Shown in pieces: positions 14,049 through 14,408 of a DNA stretch of 14,408 nucleotides. The position numbers and the translations under genes were made by a program. The notes under the pieces were generated by a model that saw only the letters and a program-made list of their open reading frames with translations, was not told the origin of the DNA and searched no databases. How positions within the stretch are numbered: the stretch's first letter is position 1; every line of letters begins with the position of its first letter. The stretch comes from Enteractinococcus helveticum. Lineage in GTDB: Bacteria > Actinomycetota > Actinomycetes > Actinomycetales > Micrococcaceae. The stretch covers positions 1-14,408 of the forward strand of contig NZ_DYXC01000127.1 of the NCBI RefSeq assembly GCF_020742345.1. The letters are read 5' to 3'.

Positions 14049-14408
14049 TTAGCTTTCATAGCGGATCTCAACGCGTCGATTCGCAGCATAGGTTCCCGGA
14101 TCATCTGGATCTTCGGTCACAGCGGGCTCGGTATCGCCCCTACCTTCCGAGGTTATATCGAGATCCGCGCGCTGCGATTCAAGCGCTTCGGCAACAGCCT
14201 GCGCACGGTTTTCGGACAGTTGCTGATTGTCAAAATCATACATATCTAAGACCGTTTGGGAGTCGGTATGCCCGACAATTGACACGGCAGCCCCTTGTGG
14301 CACGTCTTCCACCAAGGTTTCGATCACCTGCGATGCGTTCTCCGGTAATTCCCAACTATTAGCTTGGAATAAGACATCCGCTTCAAGCACGATCACGTCG
14401 TCTTCTTC
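14049..14408 (-). CDS. OmpA-family C-terminal domain protein (5' end outside window)
   Basis: The frame stays open to the right edge of the window (EEDD before the first possible GTG), so the gene is truncated by the window, not shown to start here. The visible 119 residues are an OmpA/MotB-like peptidoglycan-binding domain. VLEADVLFQANSWELPENA is the first strand and helix, IVGHTDSQ the conserved turn, NQQLSENRAQAVAEAL the diaminopimelate-contact helix, and GRGDTEPAV...NRRVEI the end of the domain. Such domains tether proteins to the cell wall; in actinomycetes they occur on exported or membrane-anchored proteins. The function of the missing N-terminal part is unknown. The gene converges with the HEPN gene across repeat copy 4. 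Confidence 0.9.
   Translation of the reverse strand, partial: EEDDVIVLEADVLFQANSWELPENASQVIETLVEDVPQGAAVSIVGHTDSQTVLDMYDFDNQQLSENRAQAVAEALESQRADLDITSEGRGDTEPAVTEDPDDPGTYAANRRVEIRYES

Overview
The window looks like a chromosomal stretch from a moderately high-GC actinomycete, most likely a Micrococcales/Micrococcaceae-type organism; genus is inferred only. Support: genes coupled by 4-bp ATGA/GTGA overlaps, GC-rich third positions in the metabolic genes, a lipoprotein-anchored ABC importer, an OmpA-domain protein in an otherwise Gram-positive-looking gene set, and protein signatures typical of Actinomycetota. Local base composition is uneven: the metabolic and transport genes are clearly GC-rich, while the NYN-nuclease gene (601-1359) and the nucleotidyltransferase/HEPN pair (12843-13815) are nearer 50% GC, as expected of horizontally moving accessory genes.

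Layout. 1-1359: accessory genes on the + strand, a small helical protein and a NYN-domain (PIN-like) ribonuclease. 1360-1650: non-coding, with a 19-bp-arm hairpin. 1651-4536: a degraded fumarylacetoacetate-hydrolase-family gene (frameshifts, an in-frame TAA and an in-frame TGA) followed 17 bp later by an intact acetoacetyl-CoA synthetase gene. 4558-5240: two copies of a structured dispersed repeat flanking a 60-codon gene on the minus strand. 5264-12255: a compact six-gene minus-strand operon, in transcription order fused two-domain ABC permease, lipoprotein binding protein, ABC ATPase, HAD phosphatase, inositol-monophosphatase-family enzyme, and LacI-type repressor. A LacI-type palindromic operator lies upstream at 12343-12359. 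12473-13986: a third repeat copy, two palindromes over a -10 box, an HTH-nucleotidyltransferase (MNT) antitoxin-like gene and a HEPN toxin-like gene, each with one +1 frameshift, then a fourth repeat copy. 14049-14408: the 3' part of an OmpA-family gene running off the right edge.

How the genes may work together. The minus-strand operon pairs an Fbp/Afu-class importer with two different phosphatases under a LacI-family repressor. This suggests uptake of a phosphorylated small molecule (sugar phosphate, polyol phosphate or similar) followed by dephosphorylation, rather than iron uptake; the substrate is inference. The FAH pseudogene plus acetoacetyl-CoA synthetase looks like the remnant of a pathway releasing acetoacetate, of which only the activating enzyme survives.

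The strongest unexplained signal is a ~95-bp element present four times, always in the same orientation (4558, 5124, 12473, 13889). It has a GC-rich hairpin followed by a conserved block that can fold in two mutually exclusive ways. One copy sits between divergent promoters where no transcript is expected to end, so it is not simply a terminator.
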